Notes: generated by a model not told the origin, from the letters alone. A stretch of 13,955 nt of DNA from Candidatus Thiodiazotropha sp. (ex Gloverina cf. vestifex) (GCA_025656435.1 JAHXHT010000035.1:1-13955), one strand, 5' to 3'; positions 6,639 through 13,892 are shown, counted from the first letter of the stretch. Numbers and translations are program-made.

Positions 6639-7694
6639 TCAGCTTGCCAGTCTTCGGCTTCTGACTGCATCTGCCAGATCCTCCAATAGTGGTGCACTAT
6701 CATCCCAACCGATGCATGCATCTGTGATGCTCTGGCCGTAGGTCAGCGATTGACCTTCAACCCGGTCTTGTCGTCCCGCAGTGATGAAACTCTCAATCAT
6801 GGCGCCCATGATGCGTTGGTCTCCGCGGGCAATCTGACTGGCTATATCACGCCCAACCAGCAGTTGGCGAGCATGTTGCTTGCGACTGTTGGCGTGGCTG
6901 AAGTCGACCATCAGACGTGGCTTGAAGCCGTTACTCTCCATCTCTTCAGCGGCAATATTGATACTCTCTGAGTCATAATTGGGTCGGCTCCCGCCCCGGA
7001 GAATGACATGACAGTCCTGGTTTCCATGGGTAGAGAAGATGGCTGATCGTCCCTCTTTTGTGACGGATAAAAAATGGTGAGGACGGGAAGAGGAACGGAT
7101 AGCGTCTAGTGCCACACGCATACCACCATTGGTGGCATTCTTGAAACCAACCGGACAGGAGAGTCCAGAGGCCAGTTCTCTGTGTGCCTGACTCTCTGTG
7201 GTGCGTGCACCGATGGCGCCCCAGCTGATGAGGTCGGCAATATATTGCGGGCTGATCAGGTCGAGATATTCTGTGCCTGCAGGTATCCCGAGATTATTAA
7301 TATCAAGCAACAGCTTGCGTGCCAGTCTGAGTCCCTCGTTGATTTCAAACTTGTCGTCCAGAGTTGGGTCGTTAATCAGCCCCTTCCAGCCTACGGTGGT
7401 GCGGGGCTTTTCGAAGTAGACACGCATCACGATCTCTAAATCGCCTTTAAGCGCTTCACGCAGCGGCTGCAAACGCCTGGCATAGTCCATGGCCGCTTCA
7501 GGGTCGTGTACTGAGCAGGGCCCGATGATGACCAGCAAGCGATCATCTTCGCCATGCAGGATGCGGTGAATAGCCTTTCTGGTGTCACAGACCGTGTTTG
7601 CGGCATCTTCGGAAATAGGGAGTTCCTGGTGGAGCTGAGCAGGCGGGCTTAGCTCTTTTATGGCCTTGATTCGTAGGTCGTCGGTCTGTTTCAT
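6639..7694 (-). CDS. aroG: 3-deoxy-7-phosphoheptulonate (DAHP) synthase, class I
   Basis: It condenses phosphoenolpyruvate with erythrose 4-phosphate, the first step of aromatic amino acid synthesis, in the cytoplasm. The product is 351 residues, the normal length for AroF/G/H. It aligns with E. coli AroG at an offset of one. Metal ligands are Cys60 (IGPCSV), His267 (DFSHANS), Glu301 and Asp325 (SITDACIGW). The substrate-binding segment RVYFEKPRTTVGWKG is at 91-105 with Lys96. The stretch FLSVTKEGRSAI looks more like AroG than AroF or AroH, but which amino acid inhibits it cannot be read from the sequence. The start ATG at 7694 matches the family N-terminus (DDLRIKAIKEL), although no good Shine-Dalgarno is visible. 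A TATAAT promoter is placed 34 bases upstream. It sits between cbbO and the FimX-like gene on the same strand. Confidence 0.95.
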   Translation of the reverse strand: MKQTDDLRIKAIKELSPPAQLHQELPISEDAANTVCDTRKAIHRILHGEDDRLLVIIGPCSVHDPEAAMDYARRLQPLREALKGDLEIVMRVYFEKPRTTVGWKGLINDPTLDDKFEINEGLRLARKLLLDINNLGIPAGTEYLDLISPQYIADLISWGAIGARTTESQAHRELASGLSCPVGFKNATNGGMRVALDAIRSSSRPHHFLSVTKEGRSAIFSTHGNQDCHVILRGGSRPNYDSESINIAAEEMESNGFKPRLMVDFSHANSRKQHARQLLVGRDIASQIARGDQRIMGAMIESFITAGRQDRVEGQSLTYGQSITDACIGWDDSAPLLEDLADAVRSRRLAS

Positions 7695-7728
7695 GCGGTA
7701 AAGACTGCTAGTGTCTGAAAAACAATCG

Positions 7729-7757
7729 ATTATACATGCATAAAAAGGATCAGCGAA
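7729..7757 (-). promoter_or_regulatory. Putative promoter of DAHP synthase gene
   Basis: On the minus strand a perfect TATAAT (7729-7734) follows a weak -35, TTCGCT (7752-7757), at 17 bases. The expected transcript start near 7722 gives a leader of about 28 bases. Two CAGCGCT copies (7776-7782 and 7816-7822) lie upstream exactly 40 bases apart and may be paired regulator sites. I see no TYR-type or TRP-type operator. Confidence 0.5.
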
Positions 7758-7837
7758 AATCTTTTAGGCTATTTTCAGCGCTTTATATACCATAAAAAAT
7801 TTGTGTCATTACTGGCAGCGCTATTTGGAAGGCGTGG

Positions 7838-10087
7838 CTATTTAGTCAATGCCATAAAGAGTTTTGGCAGTTGTTCCGGTAGTCTTTCAACACGGTCGAT
7901 AACGGTAAACTGGTTGCCAAAGATGTCCCTGACGTATTCATCGGCATGGGGATCCAGATTAATGCAGTAGGTATAGATGCCCTCTTGATCTGCCTCCTGA
8001 ACTGCCTTACGAGTATCCTCAATCAGCAGGCGATCATCGTTGACATCGATGTCGGAGGGCTCGCCGTCAGTGAGTATCAGCATCAGCTTTTTATCACTCG
8101 GTCTTGCACTCAGATAGTGGGTTGAATGGCGAATGGCTGCGCCCATACGGGTTGACCAACCGGCCTGCATCGCAGACAAACGTCCCTTGACCTCATCATC
8201 CCAATGTTCGCCATATCCCTTGATGTGCTGATAACGGACTTCATGTCGGGTGTTGGAAGAAAAACCGGCAATGGCAAGGCTGTCACCCAACTGTTCTATG
8301 GCCCAGCCGAGCAGGGAGACTGCCTCTTGGCTAAGTTCAAGAATCGATTGTTGGCATCCAGCAGGAACCTGGTCCACCGATTCAGAGAGGTCGATCAACA
8401 GCATGACGGCTATATCACGTCCGTCATTGCGGTGGCTCATATTGATGCGGGGGTCGGGATGGGTGCCGCTTTTATATTCAATGAGTGAACGAATGGCGAC
8501 GTCCAGATCGAGTTCACTCCCTTCTTCCTGGTAACGGATGCGGACATAGTGCTGGGGTTTCAACAGGTCGAGCATGCGTTTTAGCTGTTTGGCCAGCGCC
8601 TGGTGCTTGCTCAGTAGATCATCAATCTTGTCCGGGTTGCCTGAAGGGTGCAGGCTTTCATACAGGCTCACCCAGTCGGGATTGTAGATCTTACTCTTGT
8701 AATCCCACTCCGGGTAGTGGCGGGGCGGCAGGCCCTCTATCTCTTCATCGGAGGTTTTGCGTTTCTGCTCCGCATCGAACATCTCCTCTTCATCACCCTC
8801 TTCGATAAAGATCCACATGTGGCGGTTGTCATCCCGATAGCTGACTTCCGTATCGGCGAAGTAGACGTTGGCGGCAAGGTCCGCCTGTCGGCGAGTGCGG
8901 GCGATATAGGAGATGGCGAGCAAGACCATCTCCTGCGTGTTCGAAGGGCCGTCAGCCAGGCAGACATGAAAACGCTCCAGGAACTCCAGAAGATCGGGAT
9001 TGGTATAACCGTGGTCGGGGTTCAAAGCGGCATAGGAGAACATCGCCAGGCGGTGGCGGATACATGACTGGATCTCCGGATCGCAGTCTTTTTCTCCAGG
9101 TACAGGATGTAGCGCCAGCAACTGATGACGCAGTCCCGGGTATTCTCGGGTTGCGAGAAGATCGACCCGGGAATCCTCAAAGATTTCTATGGCGACACGC
9201 TGAAAGGGGCTGAAATTATCCGCCACAACATGGGTGGTCCACTTTTGGTGGGCGGCTACATGGGCTAGCAGTGTGCGGTAACGATCAATACCTGATATGC
9301 CGTGCATATCGTCATAGACATCGGGAATGCGAATACCCAGCGAGTCGAAATAGGGTAAGGGCTTGCGCAGTTCGTCAAAGCCTTCGGAGTAGGGAACGAA
9401 ATGGGCTTTGCTGCGCCACAAGGATTTTAAATAGAGATCAAGTTTACGCTCATTGTCAGCAAATAGGGTGCCATGCCGTTCCCGCTGCATGATGGCGCGG
9501 CTGTCTGCCGACTGTAGGCTGAAGTAGTCGATCTGGCGTTGAGGATGGGTACGGTAGTTGCGCACTCCGTAATCGATCCAGTTACTGAGTCCTTCACATG
9601 AGAGCTGACTCAGTAAATAGGGCATTTTTTTCAGCAGATCAGGTAATGAAGGGCTGGGTATGGTGGTATGAAAGCCATGGATGGAGCCGGACGTCTGGTC
9701 CATCATATCGAGTAGCAGGGCGATGAAGTTTTCCAGCAGTTCTGTACTGGCCAGTCGGCGGCTTGCCTCGGGGAGCATCTGCAGAAAAGGAAGAATCGCC
9801 TTGCCATTGGGGCTGCGTGAGATCTTCCACACGGTCTTCGATATCTGAGGTATGACCGCTTCGCCGACGCTTACAGCGATTTCAGGCATCTCTTCCAGAA
9901 ATACGATGACCGGCTCTACCCCTCGACCGATCTTGCAGGTTAAAGAAGCGCCTTCAAGTAACTCATCGACACCTTTTGGACTCAGCAGTCTTTCGGCCCG
10001 CTCCATGCAATCGGGAAAAATCGGGTCGATCTGCTCGAATCCGCAGCTGAGCTTTTCCCGTTGAGTGGTGAGTGTTGTCTCATTCAT
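7838..10087 (-). CDS. cbbO: RuBisCO activase adaptor CbbO (vWA domain)
   Basis: CbbO pairs with the CbbQ hexamer and links it to inhibited RuBisCO, so that ATP-driven remodelling frees the active site. CbbQO pairs of this kind are known to act on form II enzymes in acidithiobacilli. The product is 749 residues, usual for CbbO. The N-terminal part (LLSPKGVDELLEGA, KIGRGVEPVIVFLEEMPEIA) is the helical CbbO/NorD-type region. The C-terminal vWA domain begins near 555 and has a complete MIDAS: DLSES (566-570), Thr646 and TDGEP (Asp674). An acidic linker (EEGDEEEMFDAE) lies in the middle. ATG at 10087 gives the family N-terminus, but no Shine-Dalgarno is seen. The bases upstream belong to an AT-rich repeat element separating this gene from cbbQ. 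No clear terminator follows the gene. Confidence 0.93.
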   Translation of the reverse strand: MNETTLTTQREKLSCGFEQIDPIFPDCMERAERLLSPKGVDELLEGASLTCKIGRGVEPVIVFLEEMPEIAVSVGEAVIPQISKTVWKISRSPNGKAILPFLQMLPEASRRLASTELLENFIALLLDMMDQTSGSIHGFHTTIPSPSLPDLLKKMPYLLSQLSCEGLSNWIDYGVRNYRTHPQRQIDYFSLQSADSRAIMQRERHGTLFADNERKLDLYLKSLWRSKAHFVPYSEGFDELRKPLPYFDSLGIRIPDVYDDMHGISGIDRYRTLLAHVAAHQKWTTHVVADNFSPFQRVAIEIFEDSRVDLLATREYPGLRHQLLALHPVPGEKDCDPEIQSCIRHRLAMFSYAALNPDHGYTNPDLLEFLERFHVCLADGPSNTQEMVLLAISYIARTRRQADLAANVYFADTEVSYRDDNRHMWIFIEEGDEEEMFDAEQKRKTSDEEIEGLPPRHYPEWDYKSKIYNPDWVSLYESLHPSGNPDKIDDLLSKHQALAKQLKRMLDLLKPQHYVRIRYQEEGSELDLDVAIRSLIEYKSGTHPDPRINMSHRNDGRDIAVMLLIDLSESVDQVPAGCQQSILELSQEAVSLLGWAIEQLGDSLAIAGFSSNTRHEVRYQHIKGYGEHWDDEVKGRLSAMQAGWSTRMGAAIRHSTHYLSARPSDKKLMLILTDGEPSDIDVNDDRLLIEDTRKAVQEADQEGIYTYCINLDPHADEYVRDIFGNQFTVIDRVERLPEQLPKLFMALTK

Positions 10088-10090
10088 GGT

Positions 10091-10210
10091 TAATGTTGAA
10101 TGTTGAATTTTAAATTGGGGAGCTCGCTTCTCTCGAGTTTGCTGAATGATGAAAGAAGTGCGCGAAGCGCACACATTCAATTCAAAACTCAACATTCACA
10201 ATTCAAAATT
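10091..10210. repeat. MITE-like palindromic element built of heptamer repeats, between cbbQ and cbbO
   Basis: The two ends are inverted: 10097-10117 and 10178-10198 pair in 19 of 21 positions. Each arm is made of degenerate 7-bp units. The left arm has TGTTGAA, TGTTGAA, TTTTAAA (10094-10114). The right arm has TCAAAAC, TCAACAT, TCACAAT, TCAAAAT (10182-10209). In the centre a perfect GC hairpin, GTGCGC-GAA-GCGCAC, spans 10158-10172. There is no open reading frame of note inside. It resembles dispersed heptanucleotide or palindromic intergenic elements. It would fold strongly in the cbbQ-cbbO transcript, and its left arm occupies the cbbO ribosome-binding region. Confidence 0.65.
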
Positions 10211-10215
10211 AGCAG

Positions 10216-10228
10216 CCTGCCTTGCAGG
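10216..10228 (-). other. Intercistronic hairpin right after cbbQ
   Basis: CCTGC pairs with GCAGG around a 3-nt loop, four bases after the cbbQ stop. On the transcript it is followed by CTGCTAATTTTG, so it could be a weak attenuator or an mRNA 3' end stabiliser for cbbQ. Confidence 0.4.
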
Positions 10229-10232
10229 ATGC

Positions 10233-11039
10233 TTAGTCAAATACAGCCTCGATAGCATGGTCCAGCGTGGCAACAATATCCTTATCATCCGTAATCGGTC
10301 TTACCAACGCCATACGGCAAGCGGCTCTCGGTTTGATACCACGGTTGAAAAGTTTAGCCGCATAAACCAGCAGGCGGGTTGAGATGCCTTCATCCAGTCC
10401 ATGGCCCTTGAGGTTGCGGGCAGTCTCGCCAATCTTCACCAGTTTGGCGGCATTTTCCTCATCGATACCGGTCTCCTTGGCGATGATCGAGGCCTCCAGC
10501 GCTGTTGGAGCATAGTCGAAATCGAGGGCGGAAAAACGTTGTTTAGTGGACTGTTTGAGATCCTTCATCAGGCTTTGGTAGCCAGGGTTGTAGGATATCA
10601 CCAGCTGAAAATCCTCATGTGCGTTGATCACTTCACCCTTCTTGTCGAGGGGTAAGGTACGCCGATGGTCGGTGAGTGGGTGGATAACAACGGTAGTGTC
10701 CTGACGCGCCTCCACCACTTCATCCAGGTAGCAGACGGCACCAATGCGGGCGGCTACGGTTAATGGGCCATCCAACCAGCGAGTGCCATCGGCATCCAGT
10801 AGGTAACGACCAACCAGGTCGGAAGCGGTCATGTCTTCGTTGCACGCGACAGTGATTAAGGGTTTGCCGAGATGCCAGGCCATGTGCTCAATAAATCGGG
10901 ATTTGCCGCAACCGGTAGGGCCTTTGATCATGACAGGCAGGCGTTCGGCGTAAGCCGCCTCGTAGAGTTCTATCTCATCGTGCTGGGGCTGATAGTAAGG
11001 TTCCTGAGTGATGAGGTACTGGTCAATCTCGGCGCTCAT
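10233..11039 (-). CDS. cbbQ: RuBisCO activase AAA+ ATPase CbbQ (MoxR family)
   Basis: CbbQ forms the AAA+ hexamer that, with CbbO, reactivates RuBisCO blocked by tight-binding sugar phosphates. The product is 268 residues, the usual CbbQ size. Walker A is GPTGCGKS (40-47, Lys46). Walker B is YLDE (104-107). The sensor 1 Asn is in SYNPGYQ (Asn151). A likely arginine finger is Arg168 in STKQRFSALDFD. The starting residues (IDQYLITQEPYYQPQHDEIELYEAAY) are typical of the family. ATG at 11039 is supported by GGAG five bases upstream; the longer frame to 11126 has no such support. It follows cbbM by 242 bases, with a strong terminator between, and precedes cbbO by 145 bases. Confidence 0.95.
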   Translation of the reverse strand: MSAEIDQYLITQEPYYQPQHDEIELYEAAYAERLPVMIKGPTGCGKSRFIEHMAWHLGKPLITVACNEDMTASDLVGRYLLDADGTRWLDGPLTVAARIGAVCYLDEVVEARQDTTVVIHPLTDHRRTLPLDKKGEVINAHEDFQLVISYNPGYQSLMKDLKQSTKQRFSALDFDYAPTALEASIIAKETGIDEENAAKLVKIGETARNLKGHGLDEGISTRLLVYAAKLFNRGIKPRAACRMALVRPITDDKDIVATLDHAIEAVFD

Positions 11040-11060
11040 ATTCGCTCCAAATTGCAGGTT

Positions 11061-11066
11061 TTTATA
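11061..11066 (-). promoter_or_regulatory. Possible -10 box for cbbQ
   Basis: TATAAA on the minus strand lies about 22 bases before the cbbQ start. No convincing -35 is seen at 16-18 bases. A cbbQ promoter of its own is plausible because a terminator ends cbbM upstream, but the site is weak. Confidence 0.25.
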
Positions 11067-11165
11067 GTAAAGACCGAAAGGTAAAACTGGTCTGGTCTTA
11101 TACCAAAAGCGTAGATAAAACGGCATGATCTATCGCAAGGGACAACACGACAACAGTTTTTATAT

Positions 11166-11184
11166 CCCTGATTGTCTATCAGGG
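11166..11184. promoter_or_regulatory. Perfect 7-bp inverted repeat between cbbM and cbbQ
   Basis: CCCTGAT and ATCAGGG flank a 5-base spacer. It lies downstream of the cbbM terminator and about 127 bases ahead of cbbQ. It may be an operator for a cbbQ promoter, or an RNA hairpin in read-through transcripts. It has no T-tract of its own. Confidence 0.4.
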
Positions 11185-11225
11185 TAAGTGGTGAATCTGA
11201 AAACAGCATCACCATTATCCGGTAG

Positions 11226-11248
11226 AAAAAAAGCCCCCTTACGGGGAC
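11226..11248 (-). terminator. Rho-independent terminator after cbbM
   Basis: On the minus strand GTCCCC pairs with GGGGGC around GTAA (one G-U pair), followed by seven Ts. It lies 33 bases past the cbbM stop. It should cut most transcripts, leaving cbbQ and cbbO to read-through or a weaker promoter. Confidence 0.85.
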
Positions 11249-11281
11249 ATTTGAAATGCCAGTTGACTTACCGGGTAGTGC

Positions 11282-12667
11282 TTATTTGTGCACACCCAGC
11301 TTTTCGCGCCAGCCTGGGAAGATTGCATCTGCATCGTGCGGAAAGGACTCGAAAGCACGTGCGAATTCTTTATGCTCTTTGGCGTACTCGATCGGATCGG
11401 CACCCTCTTTCCAGCACTCGTAAGCCTGACGTAGAGAGATAGCGCCGGCAGCCGGGCTGTCGACGTGGCCGTAGGAACCGCCACCAGAAGTATTGATCAC
11501 GTTGCCGTGGCCCAGGTTCTCGAAGAAGCCTGGCAGACGCAGGGCGTTCATGCCGCCGGAGATGATCGGTGTAGTCGGCTTCATGCCATACCATTTCTGG
11601 TTATACACAGGACCCTGACACTCATCGCGTTCGATCATATAGGCAATGATCTTATCGGAGGCATCACCTTCCATCTTGCCGTAGCCCATGGTACCTACGT
11701 GGATACCGGAGGCACCCTGCAGACGGGACATCTTGGCCAAGACGAAGGCGGTGTAGCCGCGCTTGGCTGAAGGAGAGGTTACAGCACCGTGACCGGCACG
11801 ATGGTAGTGCAGGTACTGACCAGCATACTGGCGACGTGCAGTGGTAACCATGCCAGGACCACCTACATAACCGTCAACCAGGAATGCAACCTTGTCAGCG
11901 TCAGGGCCGAAGGTTTCCAGGATGAAGTCCGCACGGGCACACATTTCGAAATGGTCGTCGGCGGTGATATTGGCGGAGAACAGCTTGGCCTCACCGGTCT
12001 CGTCCTGGGCGCGCTTCATAGCGTCGTATACGAGAGGATAAACTTTCTTGGCGGGGCAGAAGACCTGGTTGCCCTGGGGTTCGTCGTTCTTGATGAAATC
12101 GCCACCCAGCCAGAACTGGTAGGCGGCTTCGGCAAACGGTTCGGGACGCAGGCCCAGCTTTGGCTTGATGATGGTACCGGCGATGTAACCGCCATTCTCA
12201 ATCGGACGACCGAGTATGCGCCACATATCACTGATGTCTTTGGCAGGACCGTCGAACAGCTGGATCATGCGCGGAGGCATGTAGAAGTCGTGCATCTTGA
12301 GGTAAGCGCAGTCACCCATACCCTGGTTGTTACCAATGCAAAGGGTCAGGAAAGAGACCAGCATGGCACGACCGTCGGTCATGTTGCGGTCGAACAGATC
12401 GTTAGGATAGGCGATGCGTACCTCTTCGGTCGCTTCGTCGAAGTGGTAAACTAGGGCGTCGACACCTTTGGTGAAGTCATCAGTGGTGCAAACCTCAACG
12501 TTGGTTCCAGTAGAAGATTCAGCAGCAACGTGGGCAGCCACTTCCAGGAATCCGTAGCCAGCTGCGGGCTTCATCTTGTAAGCAACAAGTACATGCTTAC
12601 CGCCTTCGATCAGATCTTCTTCCTTCAGGCTGAGGTCCGAATAACGGGATGATTGGTCTAATGCCAT
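11282..12667 (-). CDS. cbbM: Form II RuBisCO, large subunit only
   Basis: It carboxylates ribulose 1,5-bisphosphate in the Calvin cycle. Form II enzymes work as large-subunit oligomers in the cytoplasm, favouring high CO2 and low O2. The product is 461 residues, normal for CbbM, and matches Rhodospirillum rubrum numbering plus two. Key residues are Lys168 (TIIKPKLGL), the carbamylated Lys193 with Asp195 and Glu196 (GGDFIKNDEPQGNQ), His289 and Arg290 (YHRAGHG), loop 6 Lys331 (MGYGKMEGD), Ser370 (IISGGMNA) and the phosphate site GGGS (395-398). No small subunit gene or carboxysome gene is in the window. ATG at 12667 has GGAG seven bases upstream and begins the family-typical MALDQSSRYSDLSLKEEDLI. 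The gene has its own terminator, with cbbQ and cbbO after it. Confidence 0.98.
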   Translation of the reverse strand: MALDQSSRYSDLSLKEEDLIEGGKHVLVAYKMKPAAGYGFLEVAAHVAAESSTGTNVEVCTTDDFTKGVDALVYHFDEATEEVRIAYPNDLFDRNMTDGRAMLVSFLTLCIGNNQGMGDCAYLKMHDFYMPPRMIQLFDGPAKDISDMWRILGRPIENGGYIAGTIIKPKLGLRPEPFAEAAYQFWLGGDFIKNDEPQGNQVFCPAKKVYPLVYDAMKRAQDETGEAKLFSANITADDHFEMCARADFILETFGPDADKVAFLVDGYVGGPGMVTTARRQYAGQYLHYHRAGHGAVTSPSAKRGYTAFVLAKMSRLQGASGIHVGTMGYGKMEGDASDKIIAYMIERDECQGPVYNQKWYGMKPTTPIISGGMNALRLPGFFENLGHGNVINTSGGGSYGHVDSPAAGAISLRQAYECWKEGADPIEYAKEHKEFARAFESFPHDADAIFPGWREKLGVHK

Positions 12668-12698
12668 GTGTCTACTCCAGTTTATGAATCTTTTGGTC

Positions 12699-12741
12699 AG
12701 AGAGGATTTGTCTCTCTCCATCAACCCCGGATCGATTGGGG
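12699..12741 (-). promoter_or_regulatory. Two hairpins in the cbbM leader
   Basis: AGAGAG (12699-12704) pairs with CTCTCT (12712-12717) around 7 bases. CCCC (12725-12728) pairs with GGGG (12738-12741) around a loop holding ATCGAT. Both would be in the 5' untranslated part of cbbM if transcription starts in the AT-rich stretch above. They may stabilise the message. They match no riboswitch I know. Confidence 0.35.
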
Positions 12742-12770
12742 AACTGGATGCAAACCTTACAGTTGTTGTG

Positions 12771-12824
12771 TTTATAAGTAAACTGAAAATATTCTTATAT
12801 AAACCATAACAAAATACTTATATG
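12771..12824 (-). promoter_or_regulatory. AT-rich cbbM promoter region with CTTATA repeats
   Basis: Three copies of a CTTATA-like motif lie here: TTTATAAG (12771-12778, opposite direction), CTTATATAAA (12794-12803) and CTTATATG (12817-12824). The first two form an inverted repeat. AT-rich, partly dyad sites are what a LysR-type regulator such as CbbR would bind upstream of cbb genes, but no cbbR gene is in the window and no single -35/-10 pair stands out. Together with the leader hairpins and the divergent promoter at 12956, this accounts for the gene-free 12668-13069 stretch. I see nothing further in 12825-12955. Confidence 0.4.
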
Positions 12825-12955
12825 TAAAGTTGCGACGATAGGGTTTTATATAGTAAAGCGTGACAACCTAAATCAGAGAATGATCATCTGAGCGCAGAGT
12901 GGCATGGAACCAATAGAGCCGGAGACGAAGCCACACCATCGATTGATTGCTTAAG

Positions 12956-12991
12956 CCGGTTTTGATGTTGTTGAGATCAAACCGGTATAAA
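12956..12991 (+). promoter_or_regulatory. Promoter overlapped by long inverted repeat
   Basis: A -35 box TTGATG (12962-12967) and -10 box TATAAA (12986-12991) are 18 bases apart. CCGGTTTTGAT (12956-12966) and ATCAAACCGG (12976-12985) form an inverted repeat with a single-base difference, covering the -35 box and spacer up to the -10 box. A repressor dimer bound there would block the promoter. It faces the gene at 13070, giving a leader of about 70 bases. Confidence 0.55.
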
Positions 12992-13069
12992 ATGTGGGAA
13001 ACAACAAATCCAGACTGAAGTAAGCGATAATTTCCACCACAAAATAAACTTAAGAGCGTGTAGTCAAAA

Positions 13070-13372
13070 ATGGCAGAAAAGCGATACCCGGGTATAGACA
13101 ATGACCCCAACGGCGCCATGAATCCCACTGGCAACATCATTCGTGACGGCTGGATGTTTGGCTTGATTCCAGAGACAGAGACCTGCGAAGGGTGGTTAGT
13201 ACAGGGGATAGACTCCCTCTATGACAAAGTCACCAAAGAGTGGGAAAAATATGGACACCTGGTGTCGAATCTCCCCCCGGAACTGGCAGAGAGACACAGT
13301 CGCATCTATCAGCAGGCGATTGTCGAAGCCAAGAAAAAAGGGTGGAATCCCGAACTGGGTGAAAATGACTGA
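13070..13372 (+). CDS. Small conserved-looking cytoplasmic protein, unknown function
   Basis: The product is 100 residues, soluble, with no signal peptide or membrane segment. It begins with a polar segment (YPGIDNDPNGAMNPTG), then a hydrophobic patch (IIRDGWMFGLIPETETCEGW), then an amphipathic helical half ending in KKKGWNPELGEND. The dense Gly, Pro, Trp and acidic pattern looks conserved rather than random. I have the impression that similar proteins occur in other sulfur-oxidising gammaproteobacteria, but I cannot name a family. The start ATG at 13070 has only a weak AAGAG 13 bases upstream. It is divergent from cbbM and is followed after 24 bases by the next gene, so the two are likely one operon under the promoter at 12962. 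Confidence 0.75.
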   Translation: MAEKRYPGIDNDPNGAMNPTGNIIRDGWMFGLIPETETCEGWLVQGIDSLYDKVTKEWEKYGHLVSNLPPELAERHSRIYQQAIVEAKKKGWNPELGEND

Positions 13373-13396
13373 GGATTAGTGTTAACAGGCCCTAGT

Positions 13397-13852
13397 ATGA
13401 GTGAAAGCCTAAGCGAGATCTTCTTTCGTCCTGACGAAATCGCCTGTGAACGCCTGACCATTCCGTCATCTCTCTATAACCAGTGCCGGTTGATGTTGTC
13501 ACGCTGTCAGTACGAACATGTCTTCATCCCGGTCCGGACGTTGCAGATTCAGGCGGTGATCGATGAAGATGAAGTGATTTTTGTCGACAATCAGGCCTAC
13601 GCCGTTCGCGATGGTGAAGGGGGTAAGCTGATTCGGCTGGCCTGGAAATTCCGCCGTGATCAGGAAAGGGACAGCCTTACTGAGCCCGCCCCCATCGATT
13701 TGATCTACTACGACGACAATGCCAGAGATCTGCACACCCGATTGATCGGTGATTTCAAAAAGGCCCTCGATATCATGGAGGCGCGCTTCAGAGAAAACGG
13801 CTGCGAAGCGCGGGTGATGCGTGTGTTGCCGTTTCCGAAACAGGAGCCTTAG
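13397..13852 (+). CDS. Soluble acidic protein of unknown function, second gene of the divergent operon
   Basis: The product is 151 residues from ATG at 13397, which has AGG at 13387-13389 seven bases upstream. GTG at 13379 in the same frame, with GAGGA at 13371-13375, is a close alternative and would add six residues and couple it to the upstream stop codon. There is no signal peptide or membrane helix. Predicted pattern is mixed: several strands in the middle (HVFIPVRTLQIQAVIDEDEV, KLIRLAWKF, APIDLIYYDD), then a helix (TRLIGDFKKALDIMEARFRENG) and a final strand (ARVMRVLPF). I do not recognise the family. Its place beside cbbM may be chance or may reflect shared regulation. Confidence 0.75.
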   Translation: MSESLSEIFFRPDEIACERLTIPSSLYNQCRLMLSRCQYEHVFIPVRTLQIQAVIDEDEVIFVDNQAYAVRDGEGGKLIRLAWKFRRDQERDSLTEPAPIDLIYYDDNARDLHTRLIGDFKKALDIMEARFRENGCEARVMRVLPFPKQEP

Positions 13853-13860
13853 CCGAATAC

Positions 13861-13892
13861 AGCTTGCTTAGGGAAGCTCTGAACGAATCGTT
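13861..13892. repeat. Short inverted repeats at right edge
   Basis: AGCTT (13861-13865) pairs with AAGCT (13874-13878), and AACGA (13882-13886) with TCGTT (13888-13892). There is no T-tract. The block looks like an intergenic dispersed repeat more than a terminator, but one copy in the window cannot show that. Confidence 0.25.

Noticed and set aside
8648..9067. Open frame of 139 residues on the + strand inside cbbO
   Set aside because: It is antisense to well-conserved CbbO residues and lacks start signals.
10146..10382. Open frame crossing the cbbQ-cbbO gap on the + strand
   Set aside because: It starts in the palindromic element and runs antisense into cbbQ, with no protein-like character.
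11789..12454. Long open frame on the + strand opposite cbbM (221 residues)
   Set aside because: It lies wholly antisense to the conserved cbbM coding sequence and has no ribosome site. It is a by-product of the cbbM codon usage.
12868..13140. Open frame of 90 residues on the - strand upstream of cbbM
   Set aside because: It overlaps the divergent promoter with its inverted repeat and the start of the gene at 13070, and shows no family features.
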